Source: Advenella sp. S44
Lineage (GTDB): Bacteria; Pseudomonadota; Gammaproteobacteria; Burkholderiales; Burkholderiaceae_B
Assembly (NCBI RefSeq): GCF_002810445.1
Contig: NZ_NEXS01000004.1
Coordinates: forward strand, 1-41,333
DNA length: 41,333 nt
Reading direction: 5' to 3'
Positions within the stretch are counted from its first letter, which is position 1. Every line of letters starts with the position of its first letter. Below the pieces are notes generated by a model. The model had not been told where the DNA came from, searched no databases, and was given only the letters and a program-made list of their open reading frames with translations. Position numbers and translations under genes: made by a program. This document shows positions 1-7,588 of this stretch, one piece after another.

Positions 1-173
1 ATATTGAGCGCTTCAATCGTACGTACCGCCAAGAGGTATTAGATTTATATCTTTTTACGTCGTTGAAGCAAGTTCAACACATCACGGAACACTGGACAAC
101 GATTTACAACACCGAAAGACCGCACGATTCACTCAATGACATGACACCCATTGACTATAAATTAACATTATAA
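1..173 (+). CDS. IS3-family transposase OrfB, C-terminal end only
   Basis: The frame starting at base 3 is open to a TAA at 171-173 and encodes the last 56 residues of an IS3-type DDE transposase. It contains the family's closing pattern: IERFNRTYRQEVLD, then an EHW...YN stretch and ERPHDSLNDMTP. This is the region around and after the final catalytic Glu of the integrase core. The start of the gene lies left of the window. The stop codon falls inside the element, about 33 bases before its inferred tip. Confidence 0.85.
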   Translation, partial: IERFNRTYRQEVLDLYLFTSLKQVQHITEHWTTIYNTERPHDSLNDMTPIDYKLTL

Positions 174-206
174 ATTCTATGTGTGTGGTGTATTAAAGAT
201 GGGGTA
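1..206 (+). mobile_element. Right end of an IS3-family insertion sequence (partial)
   Basis: The window opens inside the end of an IS3-type element, which I place as running to about 206. Read inward from 206 on the minus strand the sequence begins TACCCC and has AATACA and TAGAATTT further in. The same three blocks appear at almost the same distances at the left end of the inverted IS fragment near 20521, so I take them as the terminal inverted repeats of the same IS type. The exact tip is inferred from that match. The rest of the element lies outside the window. Confidence 0.7.
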
Positions 207-2807
207 TTTACAGTTTGATTTGGAGTCATTTGAAATTCGCGTAAACTCGGAAGTGTCGATAGAAAAGTTTGTGGGTTCGTCGAGTTGTTTTATCGCTTTT
301 TGGATGTCTCTAAGCAGACCATTTATCACTGCGGACGCTATTGCGTCACGAGCATAGTCAATATCAAAAACCAGAGATCCGTCTGGGGCGGCGACGAATC
401 GGATGTCAATTGCGACTTGTGGCGTCTGTGTCAAGCCATTACATAGCTTCATGGGACCGGCTTCGGAAAGGCTCGGCCATGACAACCCATTGGTAATGAC
501 AACCGGAAGAACTGGGCTGCGACCGCAATTCTCGAACAATAGTCGGGTCAGATCCACGCCAGAAAATGACAAATGATTTAGGCCTTCAAGGACATCTGCC
601 TGTAGTCTGGCTGCGCGGTTAGCAAAGCTATCGTGACCGATATCCCAACCAATAGCGATAAAGGTGGAACTGCTGGAGAACGTCTCTGCGTACAATGGCA
701 TCACGGGTATTGCTACGCATAATTTCTTTCTTGCATTCCAATGGCCCAGTACCTCCAGAATAAGAGCCATTACTGTTGAGTTTTTGAACAAGCCTTGTTT
801 TGCCCCGGTTCTGCATAGCTGCTTAAATACCTCTCGATTGATCGTTATGCTTTGTCGCTCGTAACGTGATGTGCTCAATTGAGCCAAGGGCATACTCCAT
901 GGCAGTTGAGCAGTATCACTTATTCCTAGGAGCTTGGCTTTCCAGTAGGCAGCATCGACCTTGTGTAAGGTGGCGAGATCTTCGGGGTTTGACGAATCCT
1001 TCTGAATGGATTCCAGGATGGGCGACCGACCCTCGAAAAGCTCGACTAGCAATGCTGAGATTGATTGCCCATCCAGAATCAGTGCATCAAAGCGCACAAA
1101 CACAATCAATAGATCATTTTTCAACCGATATATCGTGATATTCCATGGGGATCGGCTGAGGTCAAAAATCGAGTGGCTGTAGATATCGCGGTATTCCTGA
1201 ACTTGTTTCAGGGCATCTTGCGATGATAGTTCGGTGAGATCAATCTCCTGCAGATTGGGTAACGCCAGATCATTGACAACCTTCACCAATTTTTCTGCAT
1301 CAATTAAGGTACGTAGACTTTTATGGCGCCGCACCATCTCAGCAAGTCGACTTCGCAGCAACGCAGGATCCATAACGCCGCGATACTCTCGAAACTCCTG
1401 CATGGCTACGCCGCCGAGAGGTAGTTGGGCGGTGCGTCCAAACAGATATGCTCGCTGCATGGGAGTCAGTGGCTGCTCAACCTCGCTGCTGCTCGATAGT
1501 GCCCGGGCAGGCTTCACCGGACGAGCCATGACTCCTTGATCATCAACGGCGTCCTTCAGGAGAGCAACAAAACTGTCGAACAATTTCGTTACCCACTCCC
1601 CGGGCAGCGCGTCAAGGCGAACGTCCCAATTTATGAGAATTCCACCTTCAAAGCTTGCGATTTGCGCGTCTAGTGCAACTTGAGGCCCTTGAGAGATTGC
1701 CCAGCTCATCGTGCCAAAAGCACGTTGTACGCAAGGCGAGAACAGATCACCGTCCGGTAAGTCCAGGGCGGCAGTAAAAACTACAGGTGATAGCTGTGGC
1801 GAACCATGATGGCGTGAAAGATCGCGCATCAGATTCACTCCAGAATATGCACTGTGGCCAAGTAACTCGATCATTTGTGATGCCAAGTCCTGACACAACG
1901 CACCAAGGTCGTCCGCAATGGTGAGGTCCACGTCGAGGATCACCAGATTGACGAAATCGCCGACGATTCTCTCCACATCATTTACGAGCGGTTGCCGCCA
2001 GAATAATGGGACATTCAGCCGGAACATGCGGTCTCCCGTGGCGTTACCAAGAACCATCGCAAACAATCCCAGCATCATGCTGGAAAAGGTAATGCGTTGT
2101 TCACGGGCAAGCCGACGCAGGGTTTGATGCTCATCTGGTTGCAGCCAAGTGCTCAAACGATGGCTGCAGGCGCCTTCCGACGCGGACATCTGCAAGGGCA
2201 AGGACGGGGCTGGCGCTATCTGCGAGAGACGCTCTCGCCACCAAGAGCGATCTTTGTCGCGACGCGCCTTAAGCTGCGCGTCAGCCTGCATCTTGTCGTA
2301 CCAATCGAAAAACGATGGGAGGGGTGCAATGGTAGCGTCCTTGTTCTCATAAACCAGGGCCAGGTCTTCCATCAGCCTTTGGAAGCTGGAAGGATCGACC
2401 GCGACCATATCTGTATCAATGTGCAAGCGGAAAGCATCGTTCGGCAGCAGGGTGACGGAAAAGCGCGAAGCTTGGCCTATGGTTAGATCGAGCTTTTGAT
2501 GAGTCCAGTGTATGCGTTTATTTAGTAGCGCCCGCTCTAGATCTGGTGCGTGCATCGCTGTGAAGTCGTCCACTTCTAAGCGTGGGGTTCTGTCCGAAGG
2601 TGCTATGACTTGCATGCCGTCCGCAGTCACCTGCAGTCGTAGCATCGAATGTGTAAGGCACACTTGCTCAAGAGCAGCGCTCAAGCGTTGCAGATCAAGG
2701 GCATGTCCATCGAACTCGGCATAAAGATGAGCGGAGACGCCGCCCAGAGCAACGTCGGCACCACGCCCAAACCAGTTTGCTGCCTGCATCGCAGTTAGCT
2801 CTCTCAT
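177..2807 (-). CDS. Tandem heterocyclization-domain NRPS protein (Cy-Cy), AngN/BasD-like
   Basis: This 876-residue protein is built of two NRPS cyclization (Cy) domains and nothing else. Cy1 spans about residues 1-425, with the DxxxxD active-site motif at 133-138 (DMVAVD), VGDF at 282-285 and SQGPQVALD at 372-380. Cy2 spans about 445-865, with DALILD at 574-579 and a TQTPQVAID motif. Cy domains condense and cyclize Ser, Thr or Cys to oxazoline or thiazoline rings. A stand-alone Cy-Cy protein is known in anguibactin synthesis (AngN), and Cy-Cy starts VibF of vibriobactin. No adenylation or carrier domain follows. The last ten or so codons, including the stop, lie in the end of the adjoining IS3 element, so the native C-terminus has been replaced and anything further downstream has been lost or moved. 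The ATG at 2807 is preceded by GGGGTGA. The gene follows tetR on the same strand after 130 bases. Confidence 0.85.
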   Translation of the reverse strand: MRELTAMQAANWFGRGADVALGGVSAHLYAEFDGHALDLQRLSAALEQVCLTHSMLRLQVTADGMQVIAPSDRTPRLEVDDFTAMHAPDLERALLNKRIHWTHQKLDLTIGQASRFSVTLLPNDAFRLHIDTDMVAVDPSSFQRLMEDLALVYENKDATIAPLPSFFDWYDKMQADAQLKARRDKDRSWWRERLSQIAPAPSLPLQMSASEGACSHRLSTWLQPDEHQTLRRLAREQRITFSSMMLGLFAMVLGNATGDRMFRLNVPLFWRQPLVNDVERIVGDFVNLVILDVDLTIADDLGALCQDLASQMIELLGHSAYSGVNLMRDLSRHHGSPQLSPVVFTAALDLPDGDLFSPCVQRAFGTMSWAISQGPQVALDAQIASFEGGILINWDVRLDALPGEWVTKLFDSFVALLKDAVDDQGVMARPVKPARALSSSSEVEQPLTPMQRAYLFGRTAQLPLGGVAMQEFREYRGVMDPALLRSRLAEMVRRHKSLRTLIDAEKLVKVVNDLALPNLQEIDLTELSSQDALKQVQEYRDIYSHSIFDLSRSPWNITIYRLKNDLLIVFVRFDALILDGQSISALLVELFEGRSPILESIQKDSSNPEDLATLHKVDAAYWKAKLLGISDTAQLPWSMPLAQLSTSRYERQSITINREVFKQLCRTGAKQGLFKNSTVMALILEVLGHWNARKKLCVAIPVMPLYAETFSSSSTFIAIGWDIGHDSFANRAARLQADVLEGLNHLSFSGVDLTRLLFENCGRSPVLPVVITNGLSWPSLSEAGPMKLCNGLTQTPQVAIDIRFVAAPDGSLVFDIDYARDAIASAVINGLLRDIQKAIKQLDEPTNFSIDTSEFTRISNDSKSNCKYPIFNTPHT

Positions 2808-2897
2808 AGATCAGTCACCCCATCTGAATAATCAAACACGTCTTACCCGACACGCACGCGAGAAATCATTACGAAACTTGGTAAATATGCGCAGCGA

Positions 2898-2948
2898 GGC
2901 TGCGCTGAGGGGAGCCAGTCCCCTCGTCCGTCTCTGCTCAGCGCAGCC
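2898..2948 (-). terminator. Nested inverted repeat at the end of tetR
   Basis: A perfect 12-bp inverted repeat (GGCTGCGCTGAG at 2898-2909 and CTCAGCGCAGCC at 2937-2948) encloses a second hairpin (GAGGGGA at 2907-2913, loop GCCAG, TCCCCTC at 2919-2925). It overlaps the stop of the TetR gene and lies upstream of the Cy-Cy gene on the same strand. There is no clear T tract, so it may be a terminator, an attenuator or an RNA-processing element. Confidence 0.45.
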
Positions 2949-3570
2949 TGGCACTGGCATCGTTGAGGCGGAGAAGTGCGCCGGCGATGAGCGTGCGCAT
3001 GCCCAACTCAAAGTCTGCTTCAATCTCAGCGTTATCTGCGCTGTCTTCTGAAAGACTCGCACTCGAGATCTTTGCCGTCGAGTAGACCGTGTCGGCTACG
3101 GCTATACAGTGGAACGCCACCATGGCCAGCACCCATTGGGCATCAGCTTTGGAAATGCCGAAGACTTGTCCGACACGACAGTGGTGAGCGTGGATCTTGG
3201 CCATCATTGATGGTGTGGCAGCTGCACGCCGAATCAGGTACGGTGCTAATCCTGGGTAAGTCTTGACTAATGTTCGCAATGAGGCTGTAAAAGCGGCCAG
3301 GTAACTCTCTAAGCCGTCGTACTCGCCATCACCGACCTCGGGAATCTGCCAGCGATTAAAGATCTCTGCAGCCACGATCCGTTTGAGTTCTTGCAAGTTA
3401 GGCACATGTTTGTAGAGCGCCATGTGGCTAACACCGAGTTCAGCCGCAACGCCGACAAAAGTGATATCTGCTAGGCCTATCTTTATACCTGCTTCCGCTA
3501 TACGTTCCGGCGTAATGATACGTGGACGACCCCGACGACCGCGTGTAGGCACCTGCTTTTCAACTGCCAT
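2938..3570 (-). CDS. TetR-family transcriptional regulator
   Basis: This 210-residue protein has a basic N-terminal arm (RGRRGRPR) followed by a TetR-type helix-turn-helix at about residues 22-62. The recognition-helix region reads FVGVAAELGVSHMALYKHV. The C-terminal two thirds would be the ligand-binding and dimerization domain. GAGGAAC just upstream supports the ATG at 3570. It is divergent from the permease operon and followed on its own strand by the Cy-Cy gene, so it probably controls this siderophore locus. The ligand is unknown. Fur-regulated siderophore operons more often carry AraC-type regulators, so a TetR member here is slightly unusual. Confidence 0.85.
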   Translation of the reverse strand: MAVEKQVPTRGRRGRPRIITPERIAEAGIKIGLADITFVGVAAELGVSHMALYKHVPNLQELKRIVAAEIFNRWQIPEVGDGEYDGLESYLAAFTASLRTLVKTYPGLAPYLIRRAAATPSMMAKIHAHHCRVGQVFGISKADAQWVLAMVAFHCIAVADTVYSTAKISSASLSEDSADNAEIEADFELGMRTLIAGALLRLNDASARLR

Positions 3571-3607
3571 ATTTGTTCCTCATGAAAATAAGGCTAACGC
3601 CAATATT

Positions 3608-3626
3608 GAGAATGGTTGTCATTTAC
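3608..3626. promoter_or_regulatory. Fur-box-like site in the tetR / permease divergent promoter
   Basis: The 19 bases at 3608-3626 match the classical Fur consensus (GATAATGATAATCATTATC) at 13 of 19 positions by my count. The site lies between the divergent tetR and permease starts, so ferric-Fur could repress both directions. This is a motif match only. Confidence 0.55.
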
Positions 3627-3688
3627 AATCATTTAGTTTACTATGATGCAACTAATCTTATTTTACTTGTAATGAAGTAACGTAGCCA

Positions 3689-4735
3689 ATGAGTCAAGAC
3701 TCCAATCCTCCTCCACGCAATGACAGATTTCGAAGTAACCACATAACTGCTTCTCAAACAGATACCCTCACATTAAAGCAAAACAAAATGTTGCCTTCTA
3801 TTAGAGGTTTACTTCTTTTTTTTGTCACTCTTTGTTTTACTTCTGTGCTAATCGGAGCAAATCACTTATCTTGGGCACAGTTACAATCATCAGATGATAT
3901 TTTACTGACCCTAACAGCTAGCCGCCTGCCGCGTCTCATCGCGTTGGTACTAACAGGGGTGGGTCTGTCTGTCTGCGGCGTGATCCTTCAGCACATTGTT
4001 CGCAATAAATTTGTCGAGCCGGCTACTTCGGGTGGGCTGGACGCCGCCAAGCTTGGCATCCTCGTCGCTTTGACCACGGTACCGACGACAGGCAATCTAG
4101 GCCGGATGTTGTTCGCGCTGGCCTTCTGCTTCGCCGCCAGCCTGATCTTCGTGGCGATCGTGCGTCGCATCCAGTTCAAGAATACGGTGCTTGTCCCAGT
4201 GATAGGCCTGATGTATGGCGGCGTTCTCAGTGCCATTGCCGAGTTCTATGCCTATCGCAACAACATCCTGCAAAGCATGCAGGGTTGGCTGTTGGGCGAC
4301 TTCTCCAAGATCGTCCAGGGCAACTACGAAATCATTTATCTGATTCTGCCGATCGTGGTAGTCACTTACCTGTATGCGCACCGTTTCACCGTGCTGGGCA
4401 TGGGTGAAGGCATGGCCACGAGTCTGGGACTGAACTATCCGGCTACGGTGGCGCTGGGCCTGATGCTGGTGGCCGTCACCGTGGCCGCCACGGTGATCAC
4501 CGTCGGAGCCATTCCCTTCGTCGGGCTGGTCATTCCCAATCTGGTTGCGATGTACTACGGCGACAACCTGGGGCGTACCTTGCCTGTCGTGGCGCTGGGC
4601 GGTGCATCGCTACTGCTGGCATGCGACATCCTTGGGCGTTTGCTCATTCATCCATTCGAGGTGCCTATCGGGCTTACTGCGGGCGGCGTAGGCGGCGTGC
4701 TGTTTCTCATGCTTATCTTCTGGAGGAACCGATGA
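3689..4735 (+). CDS. FecCD-type iron-siderophore ABC permease (FatD/BauD position)
   Basis: This is a 348-residue inner-membrane permease of the FecCD family, with many hydrophobic segments and the family's ASRLPRLIALVLTGVGLSVCG stretch near the start of the core. With its partner permease it would carry ferric siderophore from the binding protein into the cytoplasm. The first ~50 residues are polar, so the ATG at 3788 (MLPSIRG) is an alternative start; the ATG at 3689 has no good ribosome-binding site. It is the first gene of a run that overlaps by ATGA junctions. The 5' part is strikingly AT-rich: I count 63 G+C in 180 bases at 3721-3900 against 104 in 180 at 3901-4080. Confidence 0.88.
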   Translation: MSQDSNPPPRNDRFRSNHITASQTDTLTLKQNKMLPSIRGLLLFFVTLCFTSVLIGANHLSWAQLQSSDDILLTLTASRLPRLIALVLTGVGLSVCGVILQHIVRNKFVEPATSGGLDAAKLGILVALTTVPTTGNLGRMLFALAFCFAASLIFVAIVRRIQFKNTVLVPVIGLMYGGVLSAIAEFYAYRNNILQSMQGWLLGDFSKIVQGNYEIIYLILPIVVVTYLYAHRFTVLGMGEGMATSLGLNYPATVALGLMLVAVTVAATVITVGAIPFVGLVIPNLVAMYYGDNLGRTLPVVALGGASLLLACDILGRLLIHPFEVPIGLTAGGVGGVLFLMLIFWRNR

Positions 4736-5694
4736 TGAGCGCTCTTACAGCACGAGTTCCTCGACATGCTGTCTGGGTGCTTGTTCTTGCGTTGGCAACA
4801 GCATTCCTGTTCGTGCGCTCCGGCTTCGACTTCGGCTATGTCATCCCCAAGCGGATGGCTCGACTGGCTGCGATGCTAATCGGTGGGGTCTGCATCGCCT
4901 GGTCTTCAATCGCTTTCCAGACCATCACCGGCAATCGGATATTGACGCCAGCCATCATGGGCTATGAGGCGATCTATCTGTTGCTGCAATCTCTGCTGAT
5001 CCTGTTCATGGGTACGCAGAGTCTGGTCGTGCTCGGGGCGAACGGCAACTTCTTTCTGTCTGTTCTGCTGATGCTCGGCTACTCATGGGTCATCCATCGG
5101 TGGCTGTTCCGTGATGGCCGGAACAATGTCTATCTCCTGCTCCTGCTGGGTCTGGTGCTGACCATGGTGATCGGCACTTTTACGCAATTCGTTCAGCTTA
5201 AAGTCAGCCCCGGCGAATTTTCCATTCTTCTTGGCTTCAGCCAGGCGTCCTTTGGCAGAGCGGAGCCCGGGCAATTGCTCACTTCAGCCATCGTCGTTGC
5301 GGCAGTGTGCGTTGCCGGTGTCAAGACGCTGCCGACGCTTGATGTACTTTCGCTGGGCCGCGACCAAGCCATTTCGTTGGGCGTGGACTACCAACGCACC
5401 GTGCGGCTGTACCTGGCACTGATCGCCGTGCTGGTGGCTGTTTCGACCAGTCTGCTTGGACCTACGGCCTTTATGGGCATCTTTGTCGCGAATATGGCGT
5501 ATGCGCTGGCCCGTACCTTCAGGCACCGGATCACCCTGCCAATAGGATGCGCCATTGCGGTCGGCATGTTCATCTTGGCTCAGCTCGCGGTGGAGCACGT
5601 CTTCAACTACCGGACCACTGTCGGCATTCTGGTTAACCTGGTGTGTGGCGTCTGGTTCCTTGCGCTGATGTTGCGTACACGAGGAACCGCATGA
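4732..5694 (+). CDS. FecCD-type iron-siderophore ABC permease (FatC/BauC position)
   Basis: A 320-residue multi-pass membrane protein of the FecCD family and the second permease subunit of the ferric-siderophore importer. The C-terminal half contains the typical LLGPTAFMGIFVANMAYAL region facing the ATPase. The start (ATG at 4732 or 4735) follows GGAGGAAC and overlaps the stop of the preceding permease, which implies translational coupling. The downstream ATPase overlaps by ATGA. The order permease-permease-ATPase-binding protein-receptor is that of bauDCEBA; fatDCBA is similar. Confidence 0.9.
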   Translation: MMSALTARVPRHAVWVLVLALATAFLFVRSGFDFGYVIPKRMARLAAMLIGGVCIAWSSIAFQTITGNRILTPAIMGYEAIYLLLQSLLILFMGTQSLVVLGANGNFFLSVLLMLGYSWVIHRWLFRDGRNNVYLLLLLGLVLTMVIGTFTQFVQLKVSPGEFSILLGFSQASFGRAEPGQLLTSAIVVAAVCVAGVKTLPTLDVLSLGRDQAISLGVDYQRTVRLYLALIAVLVAVSTSLLGPTAFMGIFVANMAYALARTFRHRITLPIGCAIAVGMFILAQLAVEHVFNYRTTVGILVNLVCGVWFLALMLRTRGTA

Positions 5695-6467
5695 TCACTG
5701 TCAACAAGCTCTCCAAAGCGTACGGCGCCAAGGCCGTCGTCTCCAATGTCAGCGCGCGCTTCCCGGCACGGAAGTTGAGTTCGCTAATCGGCCCAAACGG
5801 CGCGGGCAAGACGACGCTGTTGATGATGATCGCTCGGTTGCTGGCGCCGAGCCAGGGCGACATCCTCATCGAAGGCCGCAAGATCACGGATATCCGCATC
5901 GGCGACTACGCTAGACAGGTGGCCACCCTGCGACAGTCTCCCGATTTCAGCCTGCGGCTGACGGTGGAGGAACTCGTCGCCTTCGGGCGCTTCCCTTACA
6001 GCCGCGGATCGCTGACAGCCGAGGACCACAGGGTGATCGACGAGGCCATCGCCTTCCTGTCTCTGCAGTCGCTACGCGAAGCGTACCTTGACGAACTCAG
6101 CGGCGGGCAGCGCCAGATGGCTTTCCTGGCCATGACCATCGCACAGCGAACTGACTGCCTGCTGCTCGACGAACCACTGAACAACCTCGACATCAAGCAC
6201 GCCGTCCACATCATGCGTGCACTGCGCCGCCTGTGCGACGAGCAAGGTCGCACCGTGATCCTGGTGGTTCACGACATCAATTTCGCCGCCAACTACTCCG
6301 ATCACATCGTTGCGATGAAAGGCGGCTCGATTCATTGCGCCGGCTCGGTGTCGGAAGTTGTGACCGAGGAACGGATGCGGGAGCTGTACGGACTGGACTT
6401 CGAGATCACACGCGGCGAGCGCGGATGCCTGTGCAACTACTTCAACCCATTAGGAGAACTGGAATGA
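5691..6467 (+). CDS. Iron-siderophore ABC transporter ATPase (BauE/FecE-like)
   Basis: A 258-residue nucleotide-binding subunit with all the expected motifs: Walker A GPNGAGKTT, Q-loop in TLRQSPDF, signature LSGGQRQM, Walker B CLLLDEPLNNLD and the switch histidine in VVHD. It would power the two permeases encoded upstream. The true start is the ATG at 5691, overlapping the preceding stop; the longer frame upstream lies inside the permease gene. The following lipoprotein gene again overlaps by ATGA. Confidence 0.93.
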   Translation: MITVNKLSKAYGAKAVVSNVSARFPARKLSSLIGPNGAGKTTLLMMIARLLAPSQGDILIEGRKITDIRIGDYARQVATLRQSPDFSLRLTVEELVAFGRFPYSRGSLTAEDHRVIDEAIAFLSLQSLREAYLDELSGGQRQMAFLAMTIAQRTDCLLLDEPLNNLDIKHAVHIMRALRRLCDEQGRTVILVVHDINFAANYSDHIVAMKGGSIHCAGSVSEVVTEERMRELYGLDFEITRGERGCLCNYFNPLGELE

Positions 6468-7471
6468 CCTTCAACCACAGACACAGGCATGGGGTGCTGG
6501 CCCTGCTGCTAACCGTCATCATTGCGTTACAAGGCTGCGACCGGAATGCGGCCGACTCTCCACAGGCGTCAACACCAACCGCCGCCGCCAGCCAGCCCTC
6601 GCATCCAGCCTACGAGCCCATCACGGTGCTGCACAAGCTGGGCACGACCGTGATCAAGAAGCTGCCGCAGCGTGTGGTGGCACTCGACATGAACGAGGTC
6701 GATTTTCTCGACCAACTGGGTATTCCGGTGGCAGGCATGCCCAAGGATTTCGTTCCGCACTTCCTTGGGGGGTACAAAAACGCGCCGGACATTCAGGACA
6801 CAGGCGCAATCGTTCAGCCCAACGTGGAGCAGGTTCACGCCGCCAGGCCCGATCTGATCCTGATTACTTCATTGCAGGCGAACCACTACAAGGAACTGAG
6901 CGAGATTGCCCCGACAATTCACTTTGATGTGGACTACCGCGACAGCCAGGTCGCCCATATTGAGGTCGTCAAGCAGCATTTCATGACCCTGGGACGGATC
7001 TTCGGCAAGGAAGATCTTGCTCGCCAGAAAGTTGCCGAACTGGACGCCAAGGTCGATGAAGCCCGGCGCATCACCCAGGATCGCCCGGAGAAAGCGCTGA
7101 TCGTCCTGCACAACAACGGCGCCTTCAGCTCTTTTGGACTGCAGTCCCGCTACGGCTTCGTCTTCAACGCTCTGGGAGTCAAGCCTGCTAGTCCGGCGGT
7201 CGAGACCGGCCTGCATGGTCAGCCCATTTCTAGCGAGTTCATCCAACAAGCCAACCCCGACATCATCTACATAGTGGATCGCACCGCCGTGATGGAGAGC
7301 CGTCCCGCCATGGATGCCGAGAGCCTGGGCAATCCGCTGCTGCGGCAAACCAATGCCTGGAAGAACGGCCGAGTGATTTTCGCCGATGCGGAAGCCTGGT
7401 ACATCACTGCCGCCAGTCCGACCTCCATCAAGCTTGTCATCGACGACGTGCTCAAGGGTTATCGGGACTGA
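6464..7471 (+). CDS. Ferric-siderophore periplasmic-binding lipoprotein (FatB/BauB-like)
   Basis: A 335-residue binding protein of the FepB/FhuD type. The N-terminus is a lipoprotein signal (LLLTVIIALQGC) with a lipobox Cys, followed by an Ala/Pro/Ser-rich linker. The mature domain begins with ITVLHKLGTTVIKKLPQRVV and contains the expected two-lobe pattern, including QPNVEQVHAARPDLILI. Its role is to accept ferric siderophore in the periplasm and deliver it to the permeases. FatB and BauB are likewise lipoproteins. The start at 6464 overlaps the ATPase stop and is preceded by AGGAGAA. Confidence 0.9.
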   Translation: MTFNHRHRHGVLALLLTVIIALQGCDRNAADSPQASTPTAAASQPSHPAYEPITVLHKLGTTVIKKLPQRVVALDMNEVDFLDQLGIPVAGMPKDFVPHFLGGYKNAPDIQDTGAIVQPNVEQVHAARPDLILITSLQANHYKELSEIAPTIHFDVDYRDSQVAHIEVVKQHFMTLGRIFGKEDLARQKVAELDAKVDEARRITQDRPEKALIVLHNNGAFSSFGLQSRYGFVFNALGVKPASPAVETGLHGQPISSEFIQQANPDIIYIVDRTAVMESRPAMDAESLGNPLLRQTNAWKNGRVIFADAEAWYITAASPTSIKLVIDDVLKGYRD

Positions 7472-7481
7472 TTCAGTTCAT

Positions 7482-7499
7482 AACGCTGATCTCAGCGTT
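7482..7499. repeat. 18-bp perfect palindrome after the binding-protein gene
   Basis: AACGCTGA, two bases, TCAGCGTT: a perfect inverted repeat 10 bases after the binding-protein stop and just upstream of the receptor's Fur-like site. There is no strong T tract behind it. It could be a weak terminator separating import genes from the receptor, or an operator. Confidence 0.4.
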
Positions 7500-7504
7500 T
7501 AGAT

Positions 7505-7523
7505 ATGGAAGTTAATCATTCTC
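7505..7523. promoter_or_regulatory. Fur-box-like site upstream of the TonB receptor
   Basis: The 19 bases at 7505-7523 match the Fur consensus at 12 positions, including an unbroken TTAATCATT core. It lies about 65 bases upstream of the receptor start in the largest gap of this gene series, so the receptor probably has its own iron-repressed promoter. Confidence 0.45.
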
Positions 7524-7588
7524 GATCTCATTGTTGTTTCGTTTACTTATCTAGCAGTAATCAACCTCTATATTGAAAGGAAACCGGC

